Source: Site-B1 sp963722665
Lineage (GTDB): Bacteria; Bacteroidota; Bacteroidia; Flavobacteriales; Flavobacteriaceae
Reading direction: 5' to 3'
Assembly: GCA_963722665.1 (NCBI GenBank)
Contig: CAVRNW010000044.1
Span: 1 to 38,317 of the forward strand
Length of the DNA stretch: 38,317 bases
Positions 16,481 through 24,698 of the stretch are shown here, piece by piece. The first letter of the stretch is position 1; every line of letters starts with the position of its first letter. Position numbers and translations under genes: made by a program. The notes beneath the pieces are model-generated. The model was not told the DNA's origin. It saw nothing but the letters and a program-made list of their open reading frames with translations, and ran no database searches.

Positions 16481-17617
16481 CTAGAGTCTTTTATCCATTT
16501 GTTTGACCATTTTATTTTTCCAGGTAGTGAAATCTCCTGCTAATATATGTTTTCTTGCTTCGCGTACCAACCATAAATAAAATCCTAAGTTATGAATTGT
16601 GGCAATTTGTTTCCCTAAAAGTTCATTTACAGTAAAAAGATGTTTAAGATATGCCTTGGAATATTCTGTATCAACAAAAGTAATAGCCATGTCATCTATT
16701 GGAGAAAAATCATCCTCCCATTTTTTGTTCTTAATATTAATAGTTCCATCGGCTGTAAATAGCATACCGTTTCTCCCATTTCTTGTTGGCATCACACAAT
16801 CAAACATATCAATTCCCAAGGAAATATTCTCCAGAATATTTATTGGAGTTCCAACACCCATTAAATAACGCGGTTTATCTTCCGGGAGTATGTCTGTAAC
16901 AATTTCTGTCATAGCATACATTTCCTCAGCAGGCTCACCAACTGATAGGCCTCCGATTGCATTTCCTTCAGCTCCTGCATTAGCTATGTATTCAGCAGAT
17001 TGTTTTCTTAAATCCTTGTAAGTACTTCCCTGAACAATGGGAAAAAAAGACTGGCTGTAACCATATTTATACGGTACTTTTTCCAAATGAGTAATACATC
17101 TATCCAGCCAGCGATGTGTCATATGCATTGATCTTTTTGCATAGCTATAATCACAGGGATAAGGTGTGCATTCATCAAAAGCCATAATTATATCAGCTCC
17201 AATAATTCGTTGAATTTCCATGACATTTTCTGGAGTAAATACATGATAACTGCCATCAATATGACTTTTAAATTTCACCCCTTCTTCCTTTATTTTTCTG
17301 TTAGCTGATAAAGAGTACACCTGATATCCGCCGGAGTCAGTTAAAATATTTCTGTCCCAATTCATAAACTTGTGCAAACCACCAGCTTTTTCAAGTATTT
17401 TAGTTTGTGGTCGGAGGTACAAATGATAGGTATTTCCCAAAATAATATCCGGATTGATATCATCTCTCAGTTCTCGCTGATGAACTCCTTTAACTGAGGC
17501 TACTGTACCAACGGGCATAAAAATAGGAGTCTCTATTGAACCATGGTCTGTAATTATTGTCCCTGCTCTTGCTTTACTATTAAGATCTTTACCTTTTAGG
17601 TTAAATTTCATACTCAT
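16481..17617 (-). CDS. tgt: Queuine tRNA-ribosyltransferase, zinc cysteines replaced
   Basis: Exchanges guanine 34 for preQ1 in GUN-anticodon tRNAs. 378 residues, normal length. The active-site Asp in LTDSGGYQVYSL, the DECTPYPCDYSYAKRSM stretch and the nucleophile region GIDMFDCVMPTRNGRNG are present. In E. coli Tgt the C-terminal zinc is held by three Cys (CDCYTC just before the YSRAYL helix) and one His (TIHNL). Here the aligned segment before YSKAYLKHL reads DDMAITFVDTE, with no Cys, while the His in TIHNLGFY remains. The zinc site is therefore probably lost or altered. A second ATG lies two codons inside the chosen start. Confidence 0.95.
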   Translation of the reverse strand: MSMKFNLKGKDLNSKARAGTIITDHGSIETPIFMPVGTVASVKGVHQRELRDDINPDIILGNTYHLYLRPQTKILEKAGGLHKFMNWDRNILTDSGGYQVYSLSANRKIKEEGVKFKSHIDGSYHVFTPENVMEIQRIIGADIIMAFDECTPYPCDYSYAKRSMHMTHRWLDRCITHLEKVPYKYGYSQSFFPIVQGSTYKDLRKQSAEYIANAGAEGNAIGGLSVGEPAEEMYAMTEIVTDILPEDKPRYLMGVGTPINILENISLGIDMFDCVMPTRNGRNGMLFTADGTINIKNKKWEDDFSPIDDMAITFVDTEYSKAYLKHLFTVNELLGKQIATIHNLGFYLWLVREARKHILAGDFTTWKNKMVKQMDKRL

Positions 17618-17682
17618 TTATCAGTAGTGGGCAAAGATAATTAACTATACATTGTATTTTATAGAATTGTAATTAAATTAAC

Positions 17683-17715
17683 TTATTAACAATACTAATG
17701 CCTTATCAACAATAC
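17683..17715 (+). repeat. Imperfect 13-base direct repeat, 20-base period
   Basis: TTATTAACAATAC (17683-17695) and TTATCAACAATAC (17703-17715) differ at one base and start 20 bases apart, about two helical turns. They lie in the 187-base gap between divergent tgt and transketolase. TTATCAACA is one mismatch from the DnaA-box consensus TTATCCACA. A binding site is possible but unproven. The same gap also holds a lone -7-like TATTTTTG at 17772-17779 before transketolase, with no clear -33 partner. Confidence 0.4.
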
Positions 17716-17804
17716 AGTAAATCGGACTTAATTTAGCGTAAATTTTCTTTTTTTAAAGGTTCATAATATCCTATTTTTGACACTTAAATTCTAACTAAAA
17801 AAAC

Positions 17805-18650
17805 ATGCCTGATATTCAAAAGCTAGAAGACCTTACTACCCAAATTCGTAGAGATATTTTACGTATGGTTCATAAAGTAAATTCAGGGCATCCGGGAGGT
17901 TCATTAGGTTGCGCAGAATTCATGGTAACGCTTTTTAATGAGATCATGGAACGAAGAGAAGGATTTGATATGGATGGTATAGGTGAAGATATTTTCTTTC
18001 TTTCCAATGGCCATATTTCCCCTTTATTTTATAGTGTTTTAGCCAGAGTCGGTTACTTTCCGGTTAAAGAGTTAAATACATTCAGATTGCTAAATTCACG
18101 CTTACAAGGTCATCCGGCAACTCATGAAGGATTGCCTGGAGTAAGAGTTGCATCAGGATCTCTGGGTCAGGGATTATCTGTAGCCATAGGAGCTGCACAA
18201 ACGAAAAAACTAAATAAGGATAAACATCTGGTTTATAGTCTGCATGGAGACGGCGAATTACAGGAAGGTCAAAACTGGGAAGCCATAATGTATGCCTCAG
18301 CAAAAAAAGTTGACAACATTATTGCAACTGTTGATCACAACGGTCAACAGATTGATGGCTCCACAGAAAAAGTTCTATCTCTTGGAAATCTTCATGAAAA
18401 ATTCAAAGCCTTTGACTGGGATGTAGTTGAAATTAATGAAGGTAATAATATTAATGCCATTTTGAAGGGGATGGCTCAGGCAAAAGCTAAAACTGGTCGT
18501 GGCAAACCAGTATGTGTAATACTTAAGACAGTTATGGGTCATGGGGTAGATTTTATGATGCACACTCATGCCTGGCATGGTAAGGCACCTAATGATGAAC
18601 AATTAGCCCTTGGGCTTGCCCAAAATCCGGTAACACTGGGAGACTACTAA
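17805..18650 (+). CDS. Transketolase, N-terminal (thiamine-diphosphate) subunit
   Basis: One half of a split transketolase, which moves two-carbon units in the pentose phosphate pathway. 281 residues. SGHPGGSLGCAEF near residue 27 and the ThDP/Mg motif HGDGELQEGQNWEA (~143-157) with DHNGQQIDG are clear, and MGHGVDFM and HAWHGKAPND are near the C terminus. The pyrimidine-binding and C-terminal parts are on the next gene, 21 bases downstream. Two-gene transketolases are known in bacteria and archaea. Confidence 0.95.
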   Translation: MPDIQKLEDLTTQIRRDILRMVHKVNSGHPGGSLGCAEFMVTLFNEIMERREGFDMDGIGEDIFFLSNGHISPLFYSVLARVGYFPVKELNTFRLLNSRLQGHPATHEGLPGVRVASGSLGQGLSVAIGAAQTKKLNKDKHLVYSLHGDGELQEGQNWEAIMYASAKKVDNIIATVDHNGQQIDGSTEKVLSLGNLHEKFKAFDWDVVEINEGNNINAILKGMAQAKAKTGRGKPVCVILKTVMGHGVDFMMHTHAWHGKAPNDEQLALGLAQNPVTLGDY

Positions 18651-18671
18651 CCTTCAATCCTCAAAATAAAA

Positions 18672-19625
18672 ATGAAAAAATACACATATACAGAAAAAAA
18701 AGATACCAGAAGTGGGTTTGGTGCAGGATTGGCAGAATTAGGAAGAACTAATCCAAATGTTGTAGCTCTTTGTGCAGATCTTATCGGATCCTTAAAAATG
18801 GATAAGTTCATTGAAGAAAACCCTGAACGTTTCTTTCAGATAGGCATTGCCGAAGCTAATATGATGGGAATTGCTGCAGGAATGACCATTGGCGGAAAAA
18901 TACCATATACCGGAACGTTCGCTAATTTCTCAACCGGGAGAGTCTACGATCAAATTCGTCAATCTATAGCTTATTCTGAAAAAAATGTGAAAATATGTGC
19001 GTCCCATGCCGGATTGACTCTTGGTGAAGATGGTGCAACACATCAGATTCTTGAAGATATTGGACTCATGAAAATGTTGCCTGGAATGACGGTAATAAAC
19101 ACCTGTGATTTCAATCAAACCAAAGCTGCAACTATTGCAATAGCCGATCATAAAGGTCCTGTATATTTGCGTTTTGGAAGGCCAGCGGTACCTGTTTTTA
19201 CACCTGAAGACCAAAAGTTTGAAATTGGCAAGGCAATCCAATTACAGCAAGGAAACGATGTTACTATAGTGGCCACAGGACATTTGGTTTGGGAAGCATT
19301 ACAAGCCGCAGAAGTGTTATTTGAAAAAGGCATACATGCAGATGTAATTAATATTCATACTATAAAACCTTTAGACCAAAAATCCATCTTGAACTCCGTT
19401 AAGAAGACAGGCTGTATTGTTACAGCTGAAGAGCATAATTATTTCGGTGGATTGGGAGAAAGTATAGCCAGAGTCCTAAGTCAAAATTATCCCATACCTC
19501 AAGAATTCATTGCTGTAAATGACACATTTGGTGAATCTGGTACTCCTGCGCAGTTAATGGAGAAATATGGATTAAACAGCACTGCAATTGTTAAGGCTGT
19601 TGAAACTGTAATCAAGAGAAAATAA
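18672..19625 (+). CDS. Transketolase, C-terminal subunit
   Basis: 317 residues forming the partner of the upstream gene. It holds the pyrimidine-binding domain (RSGFGAGLAELGRTNPNVVA at the start, ENPERFFQIGIAEANMMGIA with the catalytic Glu, then TFANFSTGRVYDQIRQSIAY) and the transketolase C-terminal domain (VTIVATGHLVWEALQAAEVL, TAEEHNYFGGLGESIARVL). It is followed by a 49-base gap to the outer-membrane gene. Confidence 0.95.
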   Translation: MKKYTYTEKKDTRSGFGAGLAELGRTNPNVVALCADLIGSLKMDKFIEENPERFFQIGIAEANMMGIAAGMTIGGKIPYTGTFANFSTGRVYDQIRQSIAYSEKNVKICASHAGLTLGEDGATHQILEDIGLMKMLPGMTVINTCDFNQTKAATIAIADHKGPVYLRFGRPAVPVFTPEDQKFEIGKAIQLQQGNDVTIVATGHLVWEALQAAEVLFEKGIHADVINIHTIKPLDQKSILNSVKKTGCIVTAEEHNYFGGLGESIARVLSQNYPIPQEFIAVNDTFGESGTPAQLMEKYGLNSTAIVKAVETVIKRK

Positions 19626-19636
19626 TACCCATATAT

Positions 19637-19669
19637 ATTCGTTTACTTAATATAAATCTTAAAACGAAT
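19637..19669 (+). other. Weak hairpin between transketolase and the outer-membrane gene
   Basis: ATTCGTTT (19637-19644) and AAACGAAT (19662-19669) form an 8-base stem with a 17-base A/T-rich loop. There is no T run, so it is not a typical terminator; it could be an operator or a processing site. It ends 5 bases before the ATG at 19675. Confidence 0.3.
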
Positions 19670-19674
19670 AGATT

Positions 19675-20256
19675 ATGAAACAGTTATTTTTGATTGCCTT
19701 ATTACTAACGTCAACCATTACTTTTTCTCAAACAGATACCAATTTTGGTGTAAAGGGCGGCCTTAATTATAATGCCAACGGAAATTATTTTGAATCGGCC
19801 AGTAATACCTATCAAAATCCAGACAGGAGTATCGGTTATCACCTGGGTGTTTTTGGGAAATTTGGTGACGGTTTCTATTTCAGACCAGAATTAGTTTATA
19901 CGACTACGAAAAGTGATTATGATTCCGGTGAATTCGACATGAAAAAACTGGATGCACCAATTTTAATTGGTTTTCAAGTATTAGATAATTTTAGTGTCTT
20001 TGTCGGACCATCCTTTCAATATATTATGGATTCAGAATTCGAAAATGTAAGTATTGACAATATAAAAAATGATTTCAGTGTTGGATTAAATTTTGGAATT
20101 GCACTTAATTTTGAAAAATTTGGTTTAGACCTCCGTTATGAAAGAGGGTTTAGTGACAATGAAGCAACCTTTTTGGACAATAATGGTGTAATGATTGATG
20201 ATCGATTGGATACCAGACCAGACCAGCTGATCGTTAGTTTATTCGTATTTCTATGA
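19675..20256 (+). CDS. PorT-like outer-membrane beta-barrel protein
   Basis: 193 residues with a signal peptide (MKQLFLIALLLTSTITFSQ, cut probably before Q or T). The rest alternates hydrophobic and polar residues in short strands with glycine turns: FGVKGGLNYNANGNYF, GYHLGVFGKFGDGFYFRPEL, APILIGFQVLDNFSVFVGPSF, and a terminal PDQLIVSLFVFL ending in aromatic/hydrophobic residues as barrels do. This is the outer-membrane beta-barrel family common in Bacteroidota. The specific function is unknown. It is closed by a strong terminator. Confidence 0.85.
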   Translation: MKQLFLIALLLTSTITFSQTDTNFGVKGGLNYNANGNYFESASNTYQNPDRSIGYHLGVFGKFGDGFYFRPELVYTTTKSDYDSGEFDMKKLDAPILIGFQVLDNFSVFVGPSFQYIMDSEFENVSIDNIKNDFSVGLNFGIALNFEKFGLDLRYERGFSDNEATFLDNNGVMIDDRLDTRPDQLIVSLFVFL

Positions 20257-20281
20257 TGCTAATAAAAAACTTAATAATAAT

Positions 20282-20309
20282 AAAAAAGCCGCTTTTAAGC
20301 GGCTTTTTT
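20282..20309. terminator. Bidirectional terminator between convergent genes
   Basis: AAAAAAGCCGCTT (20282-20294) and AAGCGGCTTTTTT (20297-20309) form a GC-rich stem with A and T tracts on either side. It lies between the stop of the outer-membrane gene (20256) and the stop of the minus-strand FKBP gene (20311), and can serve both. Confidence 0.92.
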
Positions 20310-20310
20310 A

Positions 20311-21217
20311 TTATGAATCTTGAGTAGATACAGTTGAATCTTTATCCAAGTAATTTGGTATCCCATCACCATCTGAATCATCGTTTCTAGGGTCTCCGTC
20401 TTCATTCAGATCCTCATATTTCGTCAGGATATTATCGCCATCATCATCCGGATCAACAAAATCTGGTATGAGATCTCCATCTGTATCGTCATTATAAAAG
20501 TTCCTGTCATTATTTAGATCTTCATTTATATTTATAACACCATCATTATCCTGATCTGCCACATTAACTGCTAACATATTAAAAGTAAAGATCAATGGCG
20601 CGTAAGCTGTTGTACCGGCCACAGGCGAATTATAATATCCTAATCCTGATGGTAAAAAAATAGCTCCTATACCAAAATCTTCATATACAAATGTTCCATC
20701 TTGATTTTCAGAAAACCCTGTTGCTCCATTGAATTCAATAACACCTTCTCTAAATCCTTGAACGACATTAGGTAGCTGAAACCAAATTGGAACAGGTGAA
20801 CTATCAAATATATTTTGGTTTATAAGCATACCTTTATAGCTTACATAAGTGGAATCTCCATATGTAGGTGTATCACCTAATCCCTCTCTTACTTTTAGAT
20901 AATATAGCTTATATTCAACTTCTTCTACATCACTTACCATTTTATATTGTACTTGATCAATTAATGGTGTTTTATCTATATTAACACCATCTATTGTATC
21001 AAATTCGATCTGAAAATTTGTACTGTTAGGATTTGCTTCAAAATCTTCATAATTATAAAAATGAGTCGACAAGAATTCTTCTATGGAATCAATATCAACT
21101 AAATATTGTTCACCGCGATCATCTTGGAGGAATTATAGTAACATCATCATCTTTCCCACAGGAATTAAATCCCAAAACTAAAATGAAAAGTATATATAAG
21201 TAATTTTTAATTTTCAT
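20311..21217 (-). pseudogene. FKBP-type peptidyl-prolyl isomerase lipoprotein with Asp-rich repeats; one frameshift at ~21121
   Basis: The ATG at 21217 starts a lipoprotein signal (NYLYILFILVLGFNSCGKDD; lipobox Cys) that reads into IIPPR and then TGA at 21119-21121. Skipping one base restores DRGEQYLVDIDSIEEFLSTHFYNYEDF, the usual start of the mature flavobacterial FKBP protein. The long open part (to 21072 upstream) holds the FKBP fold: TPLIDQVQYKMV, YYLKVREGLGD, STYVSYKG, FREGVIEF, GIGAIFLPSGLGYYNSP. The last ~70 residues are acidic calcium-type repeats (DQDNDGVINI, DTDGDLIPDFVDPDDDGD, DSDGDGIPNYLD). Without the extra base it is a normal 301-residue gene, so a sequence error is quite possible. 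A periplasmic or outer-membrane folding role is likely. Confidence 0.85.
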
Positions 21218-21389
21218 ATGCTAATTTTTATTGCAATATTATTATAAAATGTAACATCCTTAATTTAAATTTTATAAAACTTGAAATATTTTTGTTAAGG
21301 ATGCTCCTTTATTGCTTTTTTTATGGCCGCAAGATAATTTTTATAATATTTTTGTGCAATAACATTAACGTAGAATTTAGTTTAATTAT

Positions 21390-21761
21390 ATGCGTGTTGA
21401 TAAGTTTCTTTGGTGTGTGAGATATTTTAAAACAAGAAACATGGCTACAGTCGCCTGTAAGAAAGGACATGTAAAGGTGGATGGGCTGGTTGCCAAACCA
21501 GGTAAAGAAATATTTCCAACTAGTAAAATCATAGTCCGGAAGAACCAAATAAATTATGAAATTATTGTTAATGATATCCCTGACAATCGAGTTGGAGCGA
21601 AACTGGTAGATATTTACCGAATTGATACCACCCCTAAAGAAGCATTTTTGACACAGGAGCATCTGAAATACGCAAAAGATTATTACAGAAAAAAAGGAAC
21701 CGGAAGACCAACTAAAAAAGATAGGAGAAATCTTGAAAATTTTAATGATGAGGATGAATAA
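21390..21761 (+). CDS. S4-domain RNA-binding protein, Hsp15 (HslR)-like
   Basis: 123 residues. The S4 domain fills residues 1-65: MRVDKFLWCVRYFKTRNMAT, then KKGHVKVDGLVAKPGKEI. The basic, low-complexity tail (YYRKKGTGRPTKKDRRN) matches HslR-type proteins, which bind nascent-chain-tRNA-stalled 50S subunits. The 3' end overlaps the methyltransferase start. A -7-like TATTTTTG lies at 21347-21354, but no -33 partner is at the right distance. Confidence 0.88.
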   Translation: MRVDKFLWCVRYFKTRNMATVACKKGHVKVDGLVAKPGKEIFPTSKIIVRKNQINYEIIVNDIPDNRVGAKLVDIYRIDTTPKEAFLTQEHLKYAKDYYRKKGTGRPTKKDRRNLENFNDEDE

Positions 21762-22338
21762 TTTAAATAAAGAGTACTGGGATGAAAAATATGCCAAAAA
21801 CTCAACAGGTTGGAACATTGGATATATATCAACCCCAATTCAGAACTATATAGATCAACTCACAAATAAAAAGATAAAAATTCTTATACCTGGTGCAGGA
21901 AATAGTTATGAAGCCGAATATTTATGGAACAAAGGTTTTAAGAATTTATTTGTTTTGGATATTGCAAAACAACCATTAAAGAATTTAAAAAAACGCGTTC
22001 CGGATATTCCCGATTCACATCTCATTCACAAGGATTTTTTTGATGTGGAAGACACTTTTGATCTAATAATTGAACAAACCTTTTTTTGTGCCTTAAATCC
22101 GACCTTAAGACAGGATTATGCAATAAAAATGTTAAATCTATTGTCAAAAAAGGGGAAACTTGTTGGTTTGTTTTTTGATTTTGAGTTAACAGAAGTTGGA
22201 CCACCATTTGGAGGTAATAAAGAAGAGTATCTAAAGTATTTTCATGAATTTTTCAATATCAGGATTTTGGAAAGAGCATATAATTCCATAAAACCGAGAA
22301 TGAATAGGGAACTGTTTTTTATCTTTGAGAAAATTTAA
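21754..22338 (+). CDS. SAM-dependent methyltransferase, thiopurine-methyltransferase-like
   Basis: About 194 residues from the ATG at 21754, which overlaps the S4-protein stop by 8 bases. Two ATGs lie slightly upstream (21745, 21748), so the exact start is open. NKEYWDEKYAKNSTGWNIG matches the TPMT-type N terminus. ILIPGAGNSYEAEYLWNKGF is the SAM-binding loop, LFVLDIAKQPL the acidic second strand, and EQTFFCALNPTLRQDYAI the conserved post-loop region. Substrate is unknown. Confidence 0.85.
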   Translation: MNNLNKEYWDEKYAKNSTGWNIGYISTPIQNYIDQLTNKKIKILIPGAGNSYEAEYLWNKGFKNLFVLDIAKQPLKNLKKRVPDIPDSHLIHKDFFDVEDTFDLIIEQTFFCALNPTLRQDYAIKMLNLLSKKGKLVGLFFDFELTEVGPPFGGNKEEYLKYFHEFFNIRILERAYNSIKPRMNRELFFIFEKI

Positions 22339-22342
22339 TGAA

Positions 22343-22846
22343 ATGCCTTTACAAGAAAATACTATTCTCAATCATAATGAAATAAAGCATAAAATAAAAC
22401 GGATTGCTTTTCAAATTTATGAAAGCAATGTGAATGAAAAAGAAATTATATTGGCCGGGATTGAAAGTAATGGTTATGTTTTGGCGAAACAATTAAAATC
22501 TGTTTTGACTAAGATATCTACCATAAATCCGATTTTATGTAAAGTGTCTATTGATAAAAAAAATCCCAGAAACAGCATAACAACATCCTTACTAACAAAA
22601 GAATACGAAAATAAATCCGTTGTGCTAATAGATGATGTATTGAATTCCGGGACAACTTTGGTTTATGGTGTTAAACATTTTTTAGAAGTCCCGTTAAAGC
22701 AATTCAAAACAGCCGTTTTAGTAAATAGGAATCACAAAAAATATCCAGTAAAAGCAGATTATAAAGGAATCTCTTTATCTACTTCACTTCACGAGCATGT
22801 TGATGTTATATTGACAGGAAAAGAGTATAAAGCTACGTTAGAATAG
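22343..22846 (+). CDS. Phosphoribosyltransferase, PyrR-like
   Basis: 167 residues from the ATG at 22343, 4 bases after the methyltransferase stop; a TTG six codons upstream would overlap it. The PRPP loop VVLIDDVLNSGTTL (~95-108) is complete, and IILAGIESNGYVLAKQL is the first PRTase loop. It lacks clear base-specificity motifs, so the substrate (uracil, purine or a regulatory role like PyrR) is not assigned. The 3' end overlaps convergent aroK by 9 bases. Confidence 0.85.
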   Translation: MPLQENTILNHNEIKHKIKRIAFQIYESNVNEKEIILAGIESNGYVLAKQLKSVLTKISTINPILCKVSIDKKNPRNSITTSLLTKEYENKSVVLIDDVLNSGTTLVYGVKHFLEVPLKQFKTAVLVNRNHKKYPVKADYKGISLSTSLHEHVDVILTGKEYKATLE

Positions 22847-23359
22847 TTCAAATACAATTTCTTCTACAATAGTTTGAATCGATTTTTGGTCAGTCTCCAA
22901 AGTATGATCAGATCTTAAATAAAAGGGATTTCTTTCAAACAGATGTTTTCCGACAAATTCTTTCAATACCTCTTTGGATCCAATGTCGGCTACTAAAGGT
23001 CTTTTATCTTTTTCGCTCATCAACCTATTCACTATTTCTTTTATTGAGGTTTTTAAATAAAAACTCACTGCATTATCATCTGAAACAACTAAATCCATAT
23101 TATTGGCATAACAAGGAGTACCACCTCCCAGAGAAATAACTAAATTCTGATCAGTTAATAACAACTCCTTCAAATAAATATTTTCAACTTTCCTAAAGTA
23201 AATTTCGCCGTTTTGTTTAAAAATATCCGAAACAGTTCTATCCTCTTTTTTCTCAATATAATTATCCAGGTCAATAAATTTATAACCAATTATTTTTGCC
23301 AAAAAGCTGCCAACCGTTGACTTTCCCGAAGCCATATATCCTAATAAAATAATCTTCAT
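22838..23359 (-). CDS. aroK: Shikimate kinase
   Basis: Phosphorylates shikimate for aromatic amino-acid synthesis. 173 residues, normal length. Walker A GYMASGKST (~7-15), the shikimate-binding DLDNYIEKKEDRTVSDIF region, FRKVE, SLGGGTPCY (Gly-rich loop) and the lid DKRPL are all present. Its stop overlaps the phosphoribosyltransferase gene by 9 bases. Confidence 0.95.
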   Translation of the reverse strand: MKIILLGYMASGKSTVGSFLAKIIGYKFIDLDNYIEKKEDRTVSDIFKQNGEIYFRKVENIYLKELLLTDQNLVISLGGGTPCYANNMDLVVSDDNAVSFYLKTSIKEIVNRLMSEKDKRPLVADIGSKEVLKEFVGKHLFERNPFYLRSDHTLETDQKSIQTIVEEIVFELF

Positions 23360-23433
23360 AAAACAGCTTATTGAATTGTAATAAGGTATAAAAACCAGAG
23401 TACAAAAAAAAGAAAAATATCTCTGTAAAAGCG

Positions 23434-23464
23434 TTGTTTTATAAATTTAAACAATTTATATTTG
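23434..23464 (+). promoter_or_regulatory. Bacteroidota-type promoter for the tRNA genes
   Basis: TTG (23434-23436), 20 bases, then TATATTTG (23457-23464), a full match to the TAnnTTTG -7 element. The first tRNA begins 27 bases further on, consistent with a short leader. Confidence 0.7.
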
Positions 23465-23490
23465 CACCTCGTTTTTAAAACCATACTAAA

Positions 23491-23563
23491 GACTTGGTAG
23501 CTCAGTTGGTAGAGCATCTCCCTTTTAAGGAGAGGGTCCTGGGTTCGAGCCCCAGCCAGGTCA
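23491..23563 (+). tRNA. tRNA-Lys (anticodon TTT)
   Basis: A full cloverleaf: acceptor GACTTGG/CCAGGTC (one G-T pair), D-arm GCTC-AGTTGGTA-GAGC, anticodon stem TCTCC/GGAGA with loop CTTTTAA (anticodon TTT), T-arm CTGGG-TTCGAGC-CCCAG, discriminator A. CCA is not encoded. Confidence 0.96.
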
Positions 23564-23564
23564 C

Positions 23565-23597
23565 AAAAAGTTAAGCAAAATTGCTTAACTTTTTTTA
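23565..23597 (+). terminator. Terminator-like hairpin between tRNA-Lys and tRNA-Leu
   Basis: AAAAAGTTAAGCAA (23565-23578) and TTGCTTAACTTTTT (23581-23594) form a 14-pair stem with T continuing to 23597. It lies only 18 bases before tRNA-Leu, with no room for a separate promoter in between, so partial read-through or a processing role is likely. Confidence 0.75.
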
Positions 23598-23615
23598 TTT
23601 TTATTGTTTATAATC

Positions 23616-23700
23616 GCGCACGTGGCGGAATTGGTAGACGCGCTAGCTTGAGGGGCTAGTATTCGCTTAGGATGTGGAAGTTCGAGTCTTCTCGTGCGCA
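23616..23700 (+). tRNA. tRNA-Leu (anticodon GAG)
   Basis: 85 bases with the long variable arm of leucine tRNAs. Acceptor GCGCACG/CGTGCGC, anticodon stem CTAGC/GCTAG with loop TTGAGGG (anticodon GAG), T-arm with TTCGAGT, discriminator A. CCA is not encoded. Confidence 0.95.
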
Positions 23701-23749
23701 CTTCTAATTGTAAAAGTTTTCTTAATAAATTTTATATGCCATAAATTTT

Positions 23750-23767
23750 AGTTAAGTTTGTTTAACT
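23750..23767 (+). promoter_or_regulatory. Inverted repeat over the -7 box of the carotenoid operon
   Basis: AGTTAA (23750-23755), 6 bases, TTAACT (23762-23767): a symmetric site. It overlaps TAAGTTTG (23753-23760), a full TAnnTTTG match, and ends 14 bases before the regulator ATG at 23782. No good -33 box is seen. The arrangement suits an operator for the MerR/cobalamin regulator itself, which is inference. Confidence 0.5.
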
Positions 23768-23781
23768 ATTTTATGTTTATT

Positions 23782-24681
23782 ATGAACAACGTTAAGAATG
23801 AGTTCAGTATTAAAGACCTTGAAAACCTAAGTGGTATCAAGGCTCATACTATCAGAATTTGGGAAAAACGATATAATTTATTGCAACCCAATAGAACCGA
23901 TACCAATATTAGAAATTATGATCTGGAAAATCTTCAGAAATTACTGAATGTAACATTTTTGAACAGGAATGGTTACAAAATTTCTAAAATATCTAAACTT
24001 TCTTCTCATAATATTGCAGCTCAAGTCAATGAATTAGCTTTAAAAGCAAACTCAGAAAATCATGCTATAAATTCCTTTAAATTGGCAATGCTCAATTTTG
24101 ACCAAGGAATTTTTTATGATACTTATAACAAACTAAGAAAAGAAAAATCTTTTAAAGAGATCGTTTATGAGGTTTTCATGCCATTATTAGCAGAATTAGG
24201 GACATTATGGCAAACTGATACCATTTCTATAGCACATGAACATTTTGTTTCCACTCTTATCAAACAAAAGATATTATTAAATATAGAGAAAGTACAAAAC
24301 AAAGAACAAACTAAGGCATCCAAAACATTTGTTTTGTATCTACCTATGAATGAAATTCATGATATTGGATTATTATTCACAACATATGAACTGGTAAGTA
24401 AAGGGTATCATTGTATTTATCTTGGGTCAAGTGTTCCAATAACTAGTTTATCAACTTTATTAAACTATTATGATAAACTTAAGTTCGTGACTTATTTCAC
24501 AGTAAAACCTGAAAAAAATGATATTTCAGACTACTTAAAAGAATTCCATGAAGTAATTTTAAAGTCTATGGATAATGAGCTTTGGATTCTAGGCAGAATG
24601 ACGGAACATGTTGATAAAGACAAATTGCCTAAACAGATCAAGGCCTTTTCAAGTATTGAAAGTCTGATAAAACAATTATAA
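23782..24681 (+). CDS. MerR-family regulator with cobalamin-binding domain (CarH/LitR-like)
   Basis: About 299 residues from the ATG at 23782; ATG 23773 is an alternative. The N-terminal MerR helix-turn-helix reads FSIKDLENLSGIKAHTIRIW. The cobalamin helical bundle has W-x9-EH (WQTDTISIAHEH), the adenosylcobalamin motif of CarH. The Rossmann part has EIHDIG where most have DxHxxG, so the acidic residue is Glu but the lower-ligand His is kept. It is the first gene of the crt cluster (17 bases before crtI). Related proteins repress carotenoid genes in the dark and release DNA in light; that role is inferred. Confidence 0.88.
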   Translation: MNNVKNEFSIKDLENLSGIKAHTIRIWEKRYNLLQPNRTDTNIRNYDLENLQKLLNVTFLNRNGYKISKISKLSSHNIAAQVNELALKANSENHAINSFKLAMLNFDQGIFYDTYNKLRKEKSFKEIVYEVFMPLLAELGTLWQTDTISIAHEHFVSTLIKQKILLNIEKVQNKEQTKASKTFVLYLPMNEIHDIGLLFTTYELVSKGYHCIYLGSSVPITSLSTLLNYYDKLKFVTYFTVKPEKNDISDYLKEFHEVILKSMDNELWILGRMTEHVDKDKLPKQIKAFSSIESLIKQL

Positions 24682-24698
24682 ATTAGTCTAAAAAATAA

